From NCBI GenBank assembly GCA_020442165.1, contig JAGRKV010000035.1, positions 1 to 64,000 of the forward strand: 64,000 bases of DNA, given 5' to 3'. The translations under genes were made by a program, and so were the position numbers. The notes below the pieces were generated by a model, which worked only from the letters and a program-made list of their open reading frames with translations, did no database searches and was not told the origin of the DNA. Below, in pieces: positions 27,792-36,512 of the stretch. Source of the stretch: Hyphomicrobiaceae bacterium (GTDB taxonomy: Bacteria; Pseudomonadota; Alphaproteobacteria; Rhizobiales; Hyphomicrobiaceae). Within the stretch, counting starts at the first letter, position 1. Every line of letters begins with the position of its first letter.

Positions 27792-29201
27792 ATGATGGGG
27801 CTGCGCGGGGACGGCTTGGAAATTTCGCCTGCTGAGCGGCGGCGGATCATATTTGCCAGCGTCGTTGGCACGACGATCGAATTCTACGATTTCTATATCT
27901 ACGCGACGGCGGCGGTTTCGGTATTCCCGTTGCTGTTCTTCCCGAAAGGAGAGGGCACGGCCGCGCTGCTGGCGTCGATGGCGACGTTCGGCGTGGCATT
28001 CGTCGCGCGTCCGATCGGTTCGATGCTGTTTGGCCATTTCGGGGACCGTGCCGGACGCAAGGCGACACTTGTCGGGTCGCTGCTGATGATGGGGATTGCC
28101 ACGTTCGCGATCGGCCTGCTGCCCACCTATCATCAGATCGGCCTGTTCGCGCCGCTGCTGCTGACGATATTACGGTTCTGCCAGGGTCTTGGTCTTGGCG
28201 GCGAATGGTCGGGCGCGGCGCTGCTTGCGCTGGAGACGGCGGAGCCGGGCAAGCGTGCGCGTGCGGCGATGTGGCCGCAGCTTGGCGCACCCTTCGGCTT
28301 CCTGATCGCCAACGGGTTCTTCCTTTTCATCACATCCGTGTTCGGGTTCAATTCGACGGCTGCGCAGCTCGACGATCCGTTCGTGATGTGGGGATGGCGG
28401 GTTCCTTTCGTCGCCTCGATCGCGCTGGTGCTCATCGGCCTTTATGTGCGCATGAAGCTCAACGAGACGCCGCTGTTTGTGCGCGCGGTGGAGCGTGGTG
28501 AGCGCTTGAAGTCACCACTCGCCCATGTGCTGCGCAACAACCGTCGCGAGCTTGTCCTCGGCACTTTTGCGATGGTGGCCACGTATGGGCTTTTCTATCT
28601 GATGACGACGTGGGTGCTGTCCTACTCCATCGGCAAGCGCGAACTCGGTTTCCTGGGTGTCGGCTATCGGGATTTCCTGGTCCTGCAGCTTATCTCTGTT
28701 TTCTGGTTTGCCGCCTTCATTCCGATTTCAGGGTACCTTGCCGACCGCTTCGGCCGGCGGCCGTTCCTGATCGCGGTGACGGCGGCGATCATCGCGTTCG
28801 GGCTGTCGTTCGGCTGGTTCTTGTCGCCTGCCGTCATGGGGGCAGGCGAGAACTTCAACCAGGGGCTGATGCTTGTCTTCCTCAGCATCGGCATGATCCT
28901 GATGGGTCTTACGTTCGGGCCGATGTCAGCATTGCTTCCCGAACTCTTCGCAACCAACGCGCGCTACACTGGATCTGGGGTTTCATACAACCTTTCGTCA
29001 ATCATCGGAGCGGCGTTGACGCCGTTCGTCGCAACGTGGCTGGTGCTCAATCACGGGGTGGCGGCAGTCGGCTACTATCTTGCATTCCTCGCCTCGACGA
29101 CGCTCATCTCGCTTGTGGCTGGTCATGAGACCAAAAACACCGACCTCGATACGATGGAGGAGCATGCGGCGACCGCGGCGATAGAATCGTCTTCGCCATA
29201 G
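27792..29201 (+). CDS. MFS permease of the metabolite:H+ symporter (MHS) group
   Basis: 469 residues and twelve membrane helices. Family marks are FASVVGTTIEFYDFYIYATAA in helix 1, the loop 2-3 motif GHFGDRAGRKATL, and RFCQGLGLGGEWSGAALLALE in helix 4-5, shared with the shikimate, proline/betaine and citrate transporters of the MHS subfamily. The substrate is probably an organic acid or zwitterion. The start ATG at 27792 has GGGGAG upstream; an ATG follows immediately. Confidence 0.88.
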   Translation: MMGLRGDGLEISPAERRRIIFASVVGTTIEFYDFYIYATAAVSVFPLLFFPKGEGTAALLASMATFGVAFVARPIGSMLFGHFGDRAGRKATLVGSLLMMGIATFAIGLLPTYHQIGLFAPLLLTILRFCQGLGLGGEWSGAALLALETAEPGKRARAAMWPQLGAPFGFLIANGFFLFITSVFGFNSTAAQLDDPFVMWGWRVPFVASIALVLIGLYVRMKLNETPLFVRAVERGERLKSPLAHVLRNNRRELVLGTFAMVATYGLFYLMTTWVLSYSIGKRELGFLGVGYRDFLVLQLISVFWFAAFIPISGYLADRFGRRPFLIAVTAAIIAFGLSFGWFLSPAVMGAGENFNQGLMLVFLSIGMILMGLTFGPMSALLPELFATNARYTGSGVSYNLSSIIGAALTPFVATWLVLNHGVAAVGYYLAFLASTTLISLVAGHETKNTDLDTMEEHAATAAIESSSP

Positions 29202-29275
29202 AATTGGTGCGCGGCGGGGATCTTCAATCAGCAGGGGCTGCTTTTGCATCGCTCCCGGGCATGGACGGAATTGCT

Positions 29276-30154
29276 CTAGGCACTTTCTTCGGGTAGCGGT
29301 GCCATGGCGTGGCCATTCCGCATTTTCCGGATCTCGATAATGCCGCGGTTAAGCTCCGCTCCCAAAAGGATGATTATCGCGGTCAGCTGGAAGAACAACA
29401 GCGCGATCATCACCTGCGATAGTCCTGCGTAAAAGCGCGTGTAGTCGGAGAACGTCAGGTAATACGAATAAAGCGCGCCGGCGGTCAGCCACAGCAGCGT
29501 CGACAGCGCGACGCCAGGCCACACGTCAGCAAAGCGCCGCTTTCCGGCAGCAATCCACAAATGCAGTACGAGCAGCTGGGCAACGAGCACGACTGCCGCA
29601 ATCAGGTAGCGCGACGTTGCGGTGAGCCATGTCTCCTCGATCCATGTCGCATCGAACAGGTCCTTGACCCATGCTGGCTCAAAGCGCTGCGCGATAGCGG
29701 GGCCGACGACGACGGCCCATGTCAGCACGAGCGTCGAGATGGCCGAGACGAGCACGAACAGCATCGACAGAAACAGCGAGTAGGGGTAGGAGCGGGTCTC
29801 CTTGACCCGGTAGGCTCCATTCAAGGCGGCGCGTAACGTCTCCACTGCGCTGGTGGCGAAAAACAGAGCGATTGCGCCGCCGACGGTCAGGAGATCGATG
29901 CGGGTCGCGCCCATCAGCGATTCCACCTGCGGGGCGAGGGTGCCGGCAACAGCCGGAGGCATCACCTTGAACAGACCGGCGATGGCGTGCTGGGCCAGCT
30001 CACGGCCGCCGAAGAGGCCGGCAACAGCTCCCAGGAAGATGCAGAAGGGAAACAGGGAGACGACGAACCCGTAGGCAACCGCACCGGCCATCGAGAAGCC
30101 GGAATGCTCGTAGAGCCGGTAAATGGCCTGAACGAGCGGCGTGTCGCGGTGCAT
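29276..30154 (-). CDS. YihY/BrkB family inner-membrane protein
   Basis: 292 residues and about six membrane helices in the order of the YihY/virulence-factor BrkB family, including AVAYGFVVSLFPFCIFLGAVAGLFGG, SAVETLRAALNGAYRVKETR and the C-terminal SQVMIALLFFQLTAIIILLGAELN. The family was once mislabelled RNase BN; its role is unknown. Convergent with the permease gene and divergent from the 768-residue protein gene. Confidence 0.88.
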   Translation of the reverse strand: MHRDTPLVQAIYRLYEHSGFSMAGAVAYGFVVSLFPFCIFLGAVAGLFGGRELAQHAIAGLFKVMPPAVAGTLAPQVESLMGATRIDLLTVGGAIALFFATSAVETLRAALNGAYRVKETRSYPYSLFLSMLFVLVSAISTLVLTWAVVVGPAIAQRFEPAWVKDLFDATWIEETWLTATSRYLIAAVVLVAQLLVLHLWIAAGKRRFADVWPGVALSTLLWLTAGALYSYYLTFSDYTRFYAGLSQVMIALLFFQLTAIIILLGAELNRGIIEIRKMRNGHAMAPLPEESA

Positions 30155-30336
30155 GGCGTTTCCTTCGCTAGATCAATCAGCGGGCGGGGAATGCGATGTT
30201 TAGTCCGCTAACCCGGCGGGATAAAGCCCCGGCACTCCATCGCATTGAAGAAACTTTACTTTCTGCTGATAGTACAGTCACATATGAGCTTTGATCCACT
30301 TCAACGCCGCGCCAATTGCGGATAGTGTCTTTCATC

Positions 30337-32643
30337 ATGACGCGCGCTCTTGCCCAGCAGTTGGAACGTCTCGACCGCGAGCGGCAGCGGCTGGAAGAGC
30401 TGTTGGCGCGGCATACCGCATGGCAGGGGATCGCCGGGCTCGATCGCCTGCGGCCAGCGGCGGATGCGGCGGAGGCCGCGATGCGTGGCCGCCAGCGCGC
30501 CGAGCTGGAGCGTATGCTTGACGGCAATCCCGTGTTTGAAGCCCACCGCAGTGTGGTTGCAGCGATTGGCGTCATTGCGGAGTTGCTCGATCCGCCGATG
30601 GAGGCTCAAGATGCGGGCGGCGATTTGCCCGCGTCTGCACCGCAGGCCGAAGTGGCTGACGTCGCTGCCGAGAAGGTGGCTGAGCAAGCCGGTGAATTAT
30701 TCGATGAGGATGACGGCCAGCCCAGGCAGCTGGAACTGCTTTCGCTTTCGCGATCGGGGCGAGGCGGAATCTCAACCCGCGCGGCGATGATCCATGATGT
30801 GCTGCCCGGGCAAAGGGCGGAAGGTTCCGCGCGCACCCCGACAGACAATGAACCTGACGACCTGACGCGCATCCGCCGGATCAATAGAGCCTTGGCTCGC
30901 GATCTCGTGGCTCGCGGCGTACGCCATTTTTCTGACATTGCCGCGTTCGGGCCTGCCGACGTGCGGTCGCTTGCTGCGGCGTTGGGACTTGGGCGGCGTA
31001 TCAACCAGGAGAACTGGATCGAGCAGGCCGCGCTTCTGGTGATGAGAGCCAAGGCGAAGGCAGGGCAGCAGGACAGTCCGAGCGAGGGCGCAAGGCGTGA
31101 TTTGCCGGACGCGGCCTCGCCGGTTGCCGGTAAGTCCGATTCACCTCCGCTCGTGACCATCGTTGCCAATCAGATTGCAGCGGCGATCGTTCCCGCACCT
31201 GCATTGCCGCCCTTGATGGAAATTGCGGAAACGCAGGGCGAGCCGATGGAAGCTGGCGGTGATGCGCTGGGTACTGGTGCGATCTTACAAGGAGATGCAA
31301 ACAGGGTTGCCAGCGTCGTCCGGGATGCGGCGCTTCGCATTGCCGGTGGCGCGGTACTGTTGTCTCCTTCGGCGGTTGCGGAAAGTGACCGTGTGGATGT
31401 GGCCGACTTGCGCGCGGATGAGCTAGCCGAGACTGCGGGGCCGGCAGGCGAGGTAGCGGCCGTCGATCATGTCGATGCTCCGGCGGCTGGTGCCATTCTG
31501 CAGGAGCCGCTGCCAGATGACATGACGCTCATCTACGGCATCGATCATGGCATTGCGGATCAGCTGAGGTCGCTTGGCGTCACGCGCTATCACCACTTGG
31601 CGGAGATCGACGCGGCGGGTGTTGCAGGTATCCGCAATGAGCTTGGGGTGCGCGCGCAAATCAGCCGCCATGGATGGATCGAGCAGGCAGCGCTTCTTGA
31701 TCGCGGCCATGGGACCGCGCACAGCTGGCGTATGATTCAGGGCGATTATGATGCGCTGGTCGACTATCCGGCACATCCGCCGCGGCGCGATCCCGATTTT
31801 GCGCAATGGCTATTGGAACGTGCCAGCAGTCACGCTTCGGGCGTGCTTGAGGGAGAAGTGCTTGCTCCTGCCGCAGTGCCCGAATTGGCCGAGGAGTTTG
31901 CGGTCAGCTCAGACGATGTGGCGCAAGCTGCCGCGCAAGGTGAGGGTGGGGATCTTGTGTCCTATTCTACCGACGCTGCTGCGGCAGACATGCACGTTGT
32001 GGCCGTTGAGCCAGATGCCGGCGCTCGAGTTGTTTTCGACGAAGATGCAGACCAATCCGAATTGCTTCCGGATCTGGTGCCGGAGGCAGGCTTGGTACAG
32101 CAAGCCGAACTGGTCAGCGCGTCACTGCATGAAGAAGGAGCTGAGCCTGGTGGTGCTGGAGTGGAAGGTCACGCTCGCAGCATCGTCGACCGCATTACCG
32201 CAATCGAACGCGATGCTGCGGAATTGCCAGTGATGTCATCGCGCTCGGTTGTTTCCGTGCCGTCTCCGGCTTCAAGCCAGCCGCCAAATGTGGTGACGCT
32301 GCCACCAGCATTGCCTGCCGCCGATGAGATGGCAGCTGTTCCGCTGTCTCGCTCGGATGAAGCTGACGTCCGCATCTACATGCGCGAAATGCACGCGGCG
32401 GGTCTTGAACCCATGAGGGAACGACGCCGCGAAAATCCTGGTGCGTCTGGCCGCGATTTCGACAAGGACGATTACGCGGCCTATCGGGATCGCGTCGAGG
32501 AGGCTGCTGTCGAAATCATCACAGCACTGCCGGACGATCAAGCCCAAGTTTCAGGGGATCAAGAAGCCGGGGATGCAGGCTCCGACCGTCCCAAGGCCGC
32601 TGGCCAAGTGCGGCGCTTCCTCAAGGCGCTGAAAGGTGAATGA
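30337..32643 (+). CDS. Large acidic protein with two helix-hairpin-like domains
   Basis: 768 residues from the ATG at 30337. A short coiled coil opens the protein (QQLERLDRERQRLEELLARH). Two copies of one domain lie at about 174-240 (DDLTRIRRINRALARDLVARG, then ENWIEQAALL) and 391-455 (DDMTLIYGIDHGIADQLRSLG, then HGWIEQAALL). The domain matches the helix-hairpin-helix module known as a C-terminal fusion on alphaproteobacterial NuoE and ribosomal protein L21. Between and after them come Ala/Glu-rich disordered linkers. A conserved-looking helical C-terminus (DVRIYMREMHAAGLEPMRER, 680-740) follows. No catalytic motif is visible. Nucleic-acid or scaffold binding is an inference. Confidence 0.75.
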   Translation: MTRALAQQLERLDRERQRLEELLARHTAWQGIAGLDRLRPAADAAEAAMRGRQRAELERMLDGNPVFEAHRSVVAAIGVIAELLDPPMEAQDAGGDLPASAPQAEVADVAAEKVAEQAGELFDEDDGQPRQLELLSLSRSGRGGISTRAAMIHDVLPGQRAEGSARTPTDNEPDDLTRIRRINRALARDLVARGVRHFSDIAAFGPADVRSLAAALGLGRRINQENWIEQAALLVMRAKAKAGQQDSPSEGARRDLPDAASPVAGKSDSPPLVTIVANQIAAAIVPAPALPPLMEIAETQGEPMEAGGDALGTGAILQGDANRVASVVRDAALRIAGGAVLLSPSAVAESDRVDVADLRADELAETAGPAGEVAAVDHVDAPAAGAILQEPLPDDMTLIYGIDHGIADQLRSLGVTRYHHLAEIDAAGVAGIRNELGVRAQISRHGWIEQAALLDRGHGTAHSWRMIQGDYDALVDYPAHPPRRDPDFAQWLLERASSHASGVLEGEVLAPAAVPELAEEFAVSSDDVAQAAAQGEGGDLVSYSTDAAAADMHVVAVEPDAGARVVFDEDADQSELLPDLVPEAGLVQQAELVSASLHEEGAEPGGAGVEGHARSIVDRITAIERDAAELPVMSSRSVVSVPSPASSQPPNVVTLPPALPAADEMAAVPLSRSDEADVRIYMREMHAAGLEPMRERRRENPGASGRDFDKDDYAAYRDRVEEAAVEIITALPDDQAQVSGDQEAGDAGSDRPKAAGQVRRFLKALKGE

Positions 32644-32714
32644 CCACCCGCGCAGGCAGGCAAATCCTGCCGGTTTGGGTGGCATGCAAGCGCGTCCCTT
32701 TAGGCTTACGGCAC

Positions 32715-32750
32715 GCTTTTAGGGCATGCTCAAAAGTATGCTCTAAAAGC
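32715..32750. repeat. Imperfect palindrome upstream of mcd
   Basis: GCTTTTAGGGCAT (32715-32727) mirrors ATGCTCTAAAAGC (32738-32750), with one mismatch, around a ten-base centre. It resembles the dispersed GCATGCTC-type palindromic elements of Hyphomicrobiales intergenic regions, and could equally end the transcript of the upstream gene. Confidence 0.6.
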
Positions 32751-32844
32751 GGTTTGCCTTCGCCGCGCAGGTGATTATGGTGCGCGCGACCGAGCCGGCA
32801 CCCAGGTTGTCCGGCATCGCTTTTCTCAAGTGGAGGTTTCGACG

Positions 32845-34524
32845 ATGACGTTGGCGCAGATGAAGTCCAACCCGGATGTGCTGGCCGAGGGCGCGGACAG
32901 TCTTATCGAGCGCGTGGGTGGCGTCGTCACGGAAGCTGAGCGTGTTCTTGCGGCAGCCAAGGCTGGCGTGCGCGTCAAGATCCAGGAAGCAGGCGGCGTC
33001 GACGCGGCCCAGCACGTCGCGCACGGTCTTGCATGGCTGGCGACGACGGTCGAAGGCATCCGCCAGATGCAGCATTGGGCGGCCAAGCTCAAGGACGAAG
33101 GCCGGTTGGGAGAAATTGAGAAGCTGTTGCTGTTGGCGGCAGCGGCTGAGTATGCCGCGCAGATTGCCGGCGGCATTCCGATGAGCCAGGGCGAGATCAT
33201 CCGGCCGGAAGCGCTGGGGGTCGCTCGCGAGGACGTACGCCGCTTCGAGGATGCCGCCGCCGATATGATCGCGGCGGGCAGCGCGGAGAGTGTGAAAGCG
33301 CGGATCGCAGAACTCATCAAGGACATGCAGGGTGCCACCACCTATGGCGATAGTGGTCTCGATGAGGTGCATGCGGAAATTCACGAGCAGATGCGCAAGT
33401 TCGCGGAAGCCGAGGTGGTGCCGCACGCACACGAGTGGCACTTGAAGAATGACTATATTCCGATGGAAATCGTCCAGCACGTTGCCGAGCTTGGCGTGTT
33501 CGGGCTGACGCTGCCGGAGGAGTACGGCGGATTGGCGCTGGGCAAGGAGTCCATGTGCATCGTCTCGGAGGAACTTTCGCGCGGCTACATCGGAGTCGGG
33601 TCTTTAGGTACGCGCTCGGAGATCGCAGGCGAGCTGATCCTCAACAATGGCACCGAAGAGCAGAAGCAGAAGTACCTGCCAAAGATTGCGTCGGGTGAGA
33701 TCCTCCCGACGGCTGTGTTCACAGAACCCAACACGGGTTCGGACCTTGCTTCGCTCAAGACGCGCGCGGTGAAGGATGGTGATGCCTACAAGGTGACGGG
33801 ACAGAAGACCTGGATCACGCATCCGGTTCGCGCCGACCTGATGACGCTCTTGGTTCGCACCAACCCCAACGAGAAGGGTTACAAGGGTCTTTCCATGCTG
33901 CTGGCGGAGAAGCCGCGCGGGGACGATGCCAATCCGTTTCCGGCTGAAGGCATGACGGGTGGCGAGATCGAGGTGCTCGGCTATCGCGGCATGAAGGAAT
34001 ACGACATCTCCTTCGACGGCTTCACGGTTCCGGCCGAGAACCTGCTCGGCGGCGAGGAAGGCCAGGGTTTCAAGCAGCTCATGAATACGTTCGAAGCGGC
34101 ACGCATCCAGACGGCGGCGCGTGCCGTGGGCGTGGCGCAGTGTGCAATGGATCTCGGCCTGCGCTATGCGTTGGAACGTAACCAGTTCGGAAAGCCGATC
34201 TACTCGTTCCCGCGTGTATCGAACAAGATCGTGATGATGGCGGTGGAGATCATGGTGGCGCGTCAGCTCACCTACTTTGCCGCGCGTGAGAAGGACGAGG
34301 GGCGGCGTTGCGATCTGGAAGCCGGCATGGCGAAGCTGCTAGGCGCGCGCGTTGCGTGGGCATGCGCTGATAATGCGCTGCAGATCCACGGCGGCAACGG
34401 GTTTGCCCTGGAATATCCGGTGAGCCGCGTGCTGTGTGACGCGCGCATTCTCAATATTTTCGAGGGTGCTGCCGAGATCCAGGCCCAGGTCATTGCGCGA
34501 CGTCTCCTGGAAGGCGCGAATTGA
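32845..34524 (+). CDS. mcd: (2S)-Methylsuccinyl-CoA dehydrogenase
   Basis: 559 residues from the ATG at 32845, set by GGAGG eight bases upstream; a GTG at 32830 is less likely. This FAD enzyme oxidises methylsuccinyl-CoA to mesaconyl-CoA in the ethylmalonyl-CoA pathway. The C-terminal 400 residues are a normal acyl-CoA dehydrogenase (ELGVFGLTLPEEYGGL, PTAVFTEPNTGSDLAS, YALERNQFGKPI, QIHGGNGFALEYPVSR). The helical N-terminal extension of about 150 residues (QHVAHGLAWLATTVEGIRQM) is the distinguishing mark of Mcd against other members. Ecm and Ccr are encoded within 10 kb. Confidence 0.93.
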   Translation: MTLAQMKSNPDVLAEGADSLIERVGGVVTEAERVLAAAKAGVRVKIQEAGGVDAAQHVAHGLAWLATTVEGIRQMQHWAAKLKDEGRLGEIEKLLLLAAAAEYAAQIAGGIPMSQGEIIRPEALGVAREDVRRFEDAAADMIAAGSAESVKARIAELIKDMQGATTYGDSGLDEVHAEIHEQMRKFAEAEVVPHAHEWHLKNDYIPMEIVQHVAELGVFGLTLPEEYGGLALGKESMCIVSEELSRGYIGVGSLGTRSEIAGELILNNGTEEQKQKYLPKIASGEILPTAVFTEPNTGSDLASLKTRAVKDGDAYKVTGQKTWITHPVRADLMTLLVRTNPNEKGYKGLSMLLAEKPRGDDANPFPAEGMTGGEIEVLGYRGMKEYDISFDGFTVPAENLLGGEEGQGFKQLMNTFEAARIQTAARAVGVAQCAMDLGLRYALERNQFGKPIYSFPRVSNKIVMMAVEIMVARQLTYFAAREKDEGRRCDLEAGMAKLLGARVAWACADNALQIHGGNGFALEYPVSRVLCDARILNIFEGAAEIQAQVIARRLLEGAN

Positions 34525-34532
34525 TGAGACAA

Positions 34533-34565
34533 GGGCCGGTTTGCGCTCAGGGTGCTAACCGGCCC
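34533..34565. terminator. Hairpin between convergent genes
   Basis: GGGCCGGTT (34533-34541) pairs perfectly with AACCGGCCC (34557-34565), nine bases after the mcd stop and before the convergent DUF302 gene. There is no T tract. Confidence 0.6.
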
Positions 34566-34582
34566 TCGCAAAGTTCAATGGC

Positions 34583-35086
34583 TCACTTGCCGACGTTGAG
34601 GAATTTGTCCTGTGCCTCGGCGACGGGGCCCGACATGACCTCGGCGATCTTGCCGCCGAACATCATCCCGACCATCCGCGCGTTCATGAAGCCGATGTAG
34701 GCCTTGCCGTCCGATTTTTCATAAACGGATACGGTGCACGGCATCATCACGGAAGCCCACATGTCCTTGTCGTCCTGAAGCATGGCGCCTGCGTGCATGG
34801 GGTTGCAGATCTCGAGAAGATAGACGGGGCGGACATCTGGGCCGCCGTGCTTCTTGATGGACTGGTGCAGTGGTTTCACGCCGTTGACCGTCCAAGGACC
34901 CATCTTCTCCACATTGGCTTTGATTACAGCCACCGTTGCGTCAACCGACAATGGGCTTGGCTGTTCCATGATGAAGGGCATCTTGGCTATGCCGGCTGGG
35001 ACGCTGTCTGCACTGGCAGGCTGGAGCGTGAGCGAGCCGAGCATCAGCACGGCAGAGAGGGTGGCAACAAGGCGTAGGATTTTCAT
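34583..35086 (-). CDS. DUF302 secreted protein
   Basis: 167 residues. An N-terminal signal peptide (LVATLSAVLMLGSLTLQPASA, cleavage near residue 26) precedes a single DUF302 domain with SVDATVAVIKANVEKMG, the motif YLLEICNPMHAGAML, and MMPCTVSVYEKSDGKAYIGFMNARMVGMMFGG. The Cys of ICNP and of MPCT are the family's conserved pair. GGAG precedes the ATG by seven bases. DUF302 proteins are found with sulfur and thiol metabolism, but the role is unknown. Confidence 0.85.
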   Translation of the reverse strand: MKILRLVATLSAVLMLGSLTLQPASADSVPAGIAKMPFIMEQPSPLSVDATVAVIKANVEKMGPWTVNGVKPLHQSIKKHGGPDVRPVYLLEICNPMHAGAMLQDDKDMWASVMMPCTVSVYEKSDGKAYIGFMNARMVGMMFGGKIAEVMSGPVAEAQDKFLNVGK

Positions 35087-35575
35087 CTATTCACTCCATC
35101 ACAAGACGCGGACCAGGGGTTGAATTGGTAAAGAGGTGAGCGGTTGGATCCGATGCCCGAAAGTCGGACATCGGCAGGGAAGCACCCTCGCAGCGCCGTG
35201 TCGCTAATCGAGGTTAGGTGCAATGCACACAGATGCGGACGCGCAGAATGCTTGTTTGCACCTGCGATGGACCTGTGGGGCGGGTAGAAACGTACTGGTC
35301 GGCATCGTCGTGTGCAGATCTGGAGCGCATGCGTTTTCTGGTTGCGCATATGGCTTGTTGGAGATTGCCGTTTCGTCTCAGGCCGTGCGTGAAGTGGTGG
35401 GCGAGACTGCAAATTGAGGAGGGGCTGCCTCCCTCATCGTGTGCCGGCAAAGCGCGCCAGAAGCGTGAAGTATTTGGGTTTCCGCCTCATATTTCCGGTC
35501 GCTTTGCATCTTGCTTCGTCTCCTGCCAAACTGGCTCGTCGAGCGGGGTTGAATGGCAAGAAGAGGATGGGTGAC
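35087..35575. other. Divergent intergenic region
   Basis: About 490 bases between the DUF302 and transglycosylase genes. The frame of the transglycosylase is open back to 35414, but those codons are not family-like. Other frames look non-coding. Promoters for both genes should lie here. Confidence 0.4.
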
Positions 35576-36430
35576 ATGCAACCCAAGGCGACGATGTTCA
35601 TGAGAGCAGGATTTTTTGGATCGGCAGCCGTTGCAGCTGTTGCGGCCGCGTTGGTGGCAGTTTTCGTGGCAACACCAGCGAGCGCACTGTCATGCGGCCG
35701 TTCGGCTGCGGGTTTCTCGACATGGCTCGGGGACTTTGAGAAATACGCGCGGGCCAAGGGCATCTCGCAATCCACAATCGATCGCGCACTCAGTGGTGTT
35801 ACCTACGATAGCAACGTGATCCGGCGCGACCGGTCACAACATTCCTTCAAACTGTCGTTTGAAACTTTCTATGCCCGCCGCGTCGGCTCCTATCTGATGA
35901 ACCAGGCGCGCGGCAAGCTCAAGTCGCACGGGGCGCTGTTGGGCGGAATTGAAAAGCGCTACGGCGTGCCGGCGGAGATCCTTGTCTCGATCTGGGGGCT
36001 GGAGACCAATTTCGGCAAGGACGGCTCAGGCAAATATTCCATCATCCGTTCGATTGCGACACTCGCCTACGATTGCCGGCGCTCGCAGTTCTTTACGGAT
36101 CACCTGCTGTCGGCATTGCGCATCGTCCAGAAGGGTGACATGAGCCCATCGCAACTGCGCGGCGGCTGGGCGGGCGAAATCGGGCAGGTGCAATTCCTGC
36201 CAGGCTCCTATGACCGTTATGCGGTCGATTATGATGGCAACGGCAGGCGCGACCTTGTGCATTCGGTCGCCGATGCACTGGCATCGGTCGCAAACTTCCT
36301 GCGGGCACATGGCTGGAAACGCGGAGCGCCGTGGGGGCCTGGCACGCACAACTATGGTGTCATCAAGGAGTGGAACCGCGCTGAAGTCTACGCGCGCACA
36401 ATTGCTGTGATGGCGCAACGCCTGCAATAG
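35576..36430 (+). CDS. MltB-family lytic murein transglycosylase
   Basis: 284 residues from the ATG at 35576 (AGAGG nine bases upstream). A signal peptide (FFGSAAVAAVAAALVAVFVATPASA) is followed by a SLT_2 domain. The catalytic Glu is in VSIWGLETNFGKD, and GEIGQVQFLPGSYDRYAVDYDGNG carries the family's second motif. The enzyme cleaves peptidoglycan glycan strands in the periplasm with 1,6-anhydro products. Cys 35 or so follows the signal sequence (SALSCG), but no typical lipobox is seen, so it is probably soluble. There is no C-terminal peptidoglycan-binding domain, as in short MltB homologues. Confidence 0.9.
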   Translation: MQPKATMFMRAGFFGSAAVAAVAAALVAVFVATPASALSCGRSAAGFSTWLGDFEKYARAKGISQSTIDRALSGVTYDSNVIRRDRSQHSFKLSFETFYARRVGSYLMNQARGKLKSHGALLGGIEKRYGVPAEILVSIWGLETNFGKDGSGKYSIIRSIATLAYDCRRSQFFTDHLLSALRIVQKGDMSPSQLRGGWAGEIGQVQFLPGSYDRYAVDYDGNGRRDLVHSVADALASVANFLRAHGWKRGAPWGPGTHNYGVIKEWNRAEVYARTIAVMAQRLQ

Positions 36431-36467
36431 CAGGGCGACTAGCGGGTGTTTCTGGAGCCGGTGGAAT

Positions 36468-36494
36468 GGGCGCGCAACCTTGGTGTGCGCGCCC
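36468..36494. terminator. Bidirectional hairpin between convergent genes
   Basis: GGGCGCGCA (36468-36476) pairs perfectly with TGCGCGCCC (36486-36494). It lies between the transglycosylase and ion-channel gene ends; no T tract. Confidence 0.65.
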
Positions 36495-36512
36495 GTTATC
36501 AGTTCGCCGCGA

